NCBI GenBank assembly: GCA_015847255.1
Contig: JADLZK010010440.1
Coordinates: 1 to 64,000 of the forward strand
Source of the DNA: Hyparrhenia diplandra
Taxonomy: Eukaryota > Streptophyta > Magnoliopsida > Poales > Poaceae
Direction: 5' to 3'
Length of the DNA stretch: 64,000 nt
Shown: in pieces, positions 63,560 through 64,000 of the stretch
Layout of the letters: the number at the start of each line of letters is the position of its first letter
Numbering within the stretch: the stretch's first letter is position 1
Notes under the pieces: model-generated
Seen by the model: the letters and a program-made list of their open reading frames with translations, nothing else
Told to the model about the DNA's origin: nothing
The model's database searches: none
Made by a program: the position numbers and the translations under genes

Positions 63560-64000
63560 AGTGACATCCTAGGACTAATCTCTCTATACTAAGTGTTTGT
63601 TTTAGTTGGAGATTGGTCAAGCCAAGGTTGGTGCATGGTGGTCATGGTGGATAGGTCGAGGTGATCCAAATGTTAATCAAGTGCACAACTTGGAGTGGTT
63701 CGAGGATCAAAAAATGGGCTCAAGGCAAAGGTATATCCATAGGGCCATTTTGATTTTGCACTCAAGACACCATAGAGGGTGTGAGTGATTTAGGATCGAT
63801 AAGTCGTACTATAAAGAGGGGAAAACTATCGTACATATCGGTCCTCATGTGCCTCTAGGTTCAAAATCATATGCATGCATTCTAACCTAGAGAGCTAACC
63901 CAACCTTCGAAATTGTTTGTGGAAATGCTAACACACGAGCACACGGTGATGTACACGTGGTGGTGTTGGCACTTTTGCGAAGGTGGTGATGTACACGTGG
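63560..64000. mobile_element. Retrotransposon fragment at the window edge
   Basis: AGGCAAAGGTATATCCATAG, CTCAAGACACCATAGAGGGT and CGTACTATAAAGAGGGG resemble promoter-proximal LTR sequence of grass retroelements. It is cut by the window end. A 16-bp direct repeat GGTGATGTACACGTGG lies at 63945-63960 and 63985-64000. Confidence 0.4.

Overview
The window reads as nuclear DNA of a grass (Poaceae). Genes are intron-split and sparse, GC-rich stretches alternate with AT-rich intron-like DNA, and most of the sequence is transposable elements of types typical of grasses: FAR1/Mutator-type transposase, Ulp1-like transposon genes, a CACTA terminus with GCCGAGTGC subterminal motifs, Ty3/gypsy and Ty1/copia LTR elements primed by initiator-Met tRNA, SINE and LINE insertions, and small inverted-repeat elements. 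I cannot fix the genus. No rRNA, tRNA gene, CRISPR array or bacterial feature was seen. Exon limits come from splice-site reading by eye; repeat limits are accurate to a few bases only where a target-site duplication (TSD) is cited.

Region 1 (1-29.7 kb) is a decayed transposon domain. It holds two degenerate Ulp1-type (C48) protease genes on the + strand (about 6.9-15.3 kb and 23.5-27.6 kb) and, between them and convergent with the first, a FAR1-like transposase pseudogene on the - strand (15.5-18.8 kb). Introns and spacers are packed with about twelve purine-rich GA/GATA tracts, all with purines on the + strand, several of them recognisably copies of one another. Local tandem duplications (0.5 and 1.4 kb) lie at the left, and AAACTTTG-rich arrays bracket the domain in opposite orientations.

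Region 2 (29.7-45.1 kb) has a small Tyr/Pro/Asp-rich gene on the - strand with its own TATA box, a hAT-like MITE, an isolated CACTA end, and a 12.4-kb Ty3/gypsy element on the - strand. The element has a 5-bp TSD, unusually long LTRs (about 4.5 kb by reconstruction), and a microhomology deletion that removed the integrase C-terminus and the adjacent LTR end.

Region 3 (45.1-54.4 kb) has a copia-type solo LTR, two related inverted-repeat elements, two very short back-to-back LINE tails, and the only substantial host gene: a DUF247-family membrane protein with a tiny first exon, a 3.3-kb first intron and an acidic minisatellite in its coding exon. A 1-base deletion in a G run breaks the frame. 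The intron carries a partial duplication of its own 5' part, a SINE with a perfect 17-bp TSD, a 125-bp insertion and an about 177-bp (TA)n tract.

Region 4 (54.4-64 kb) has a broken coiled-coil gene on the - strand, two GC-rich retroposons in opposite orientation, each with poly(A) and TSD but no reverse transcriptase, and a decayed copia element (LTR, primer-binding site, gag) running into AT-rich tandem repeats and a further LTR-like fragment at the window edge.
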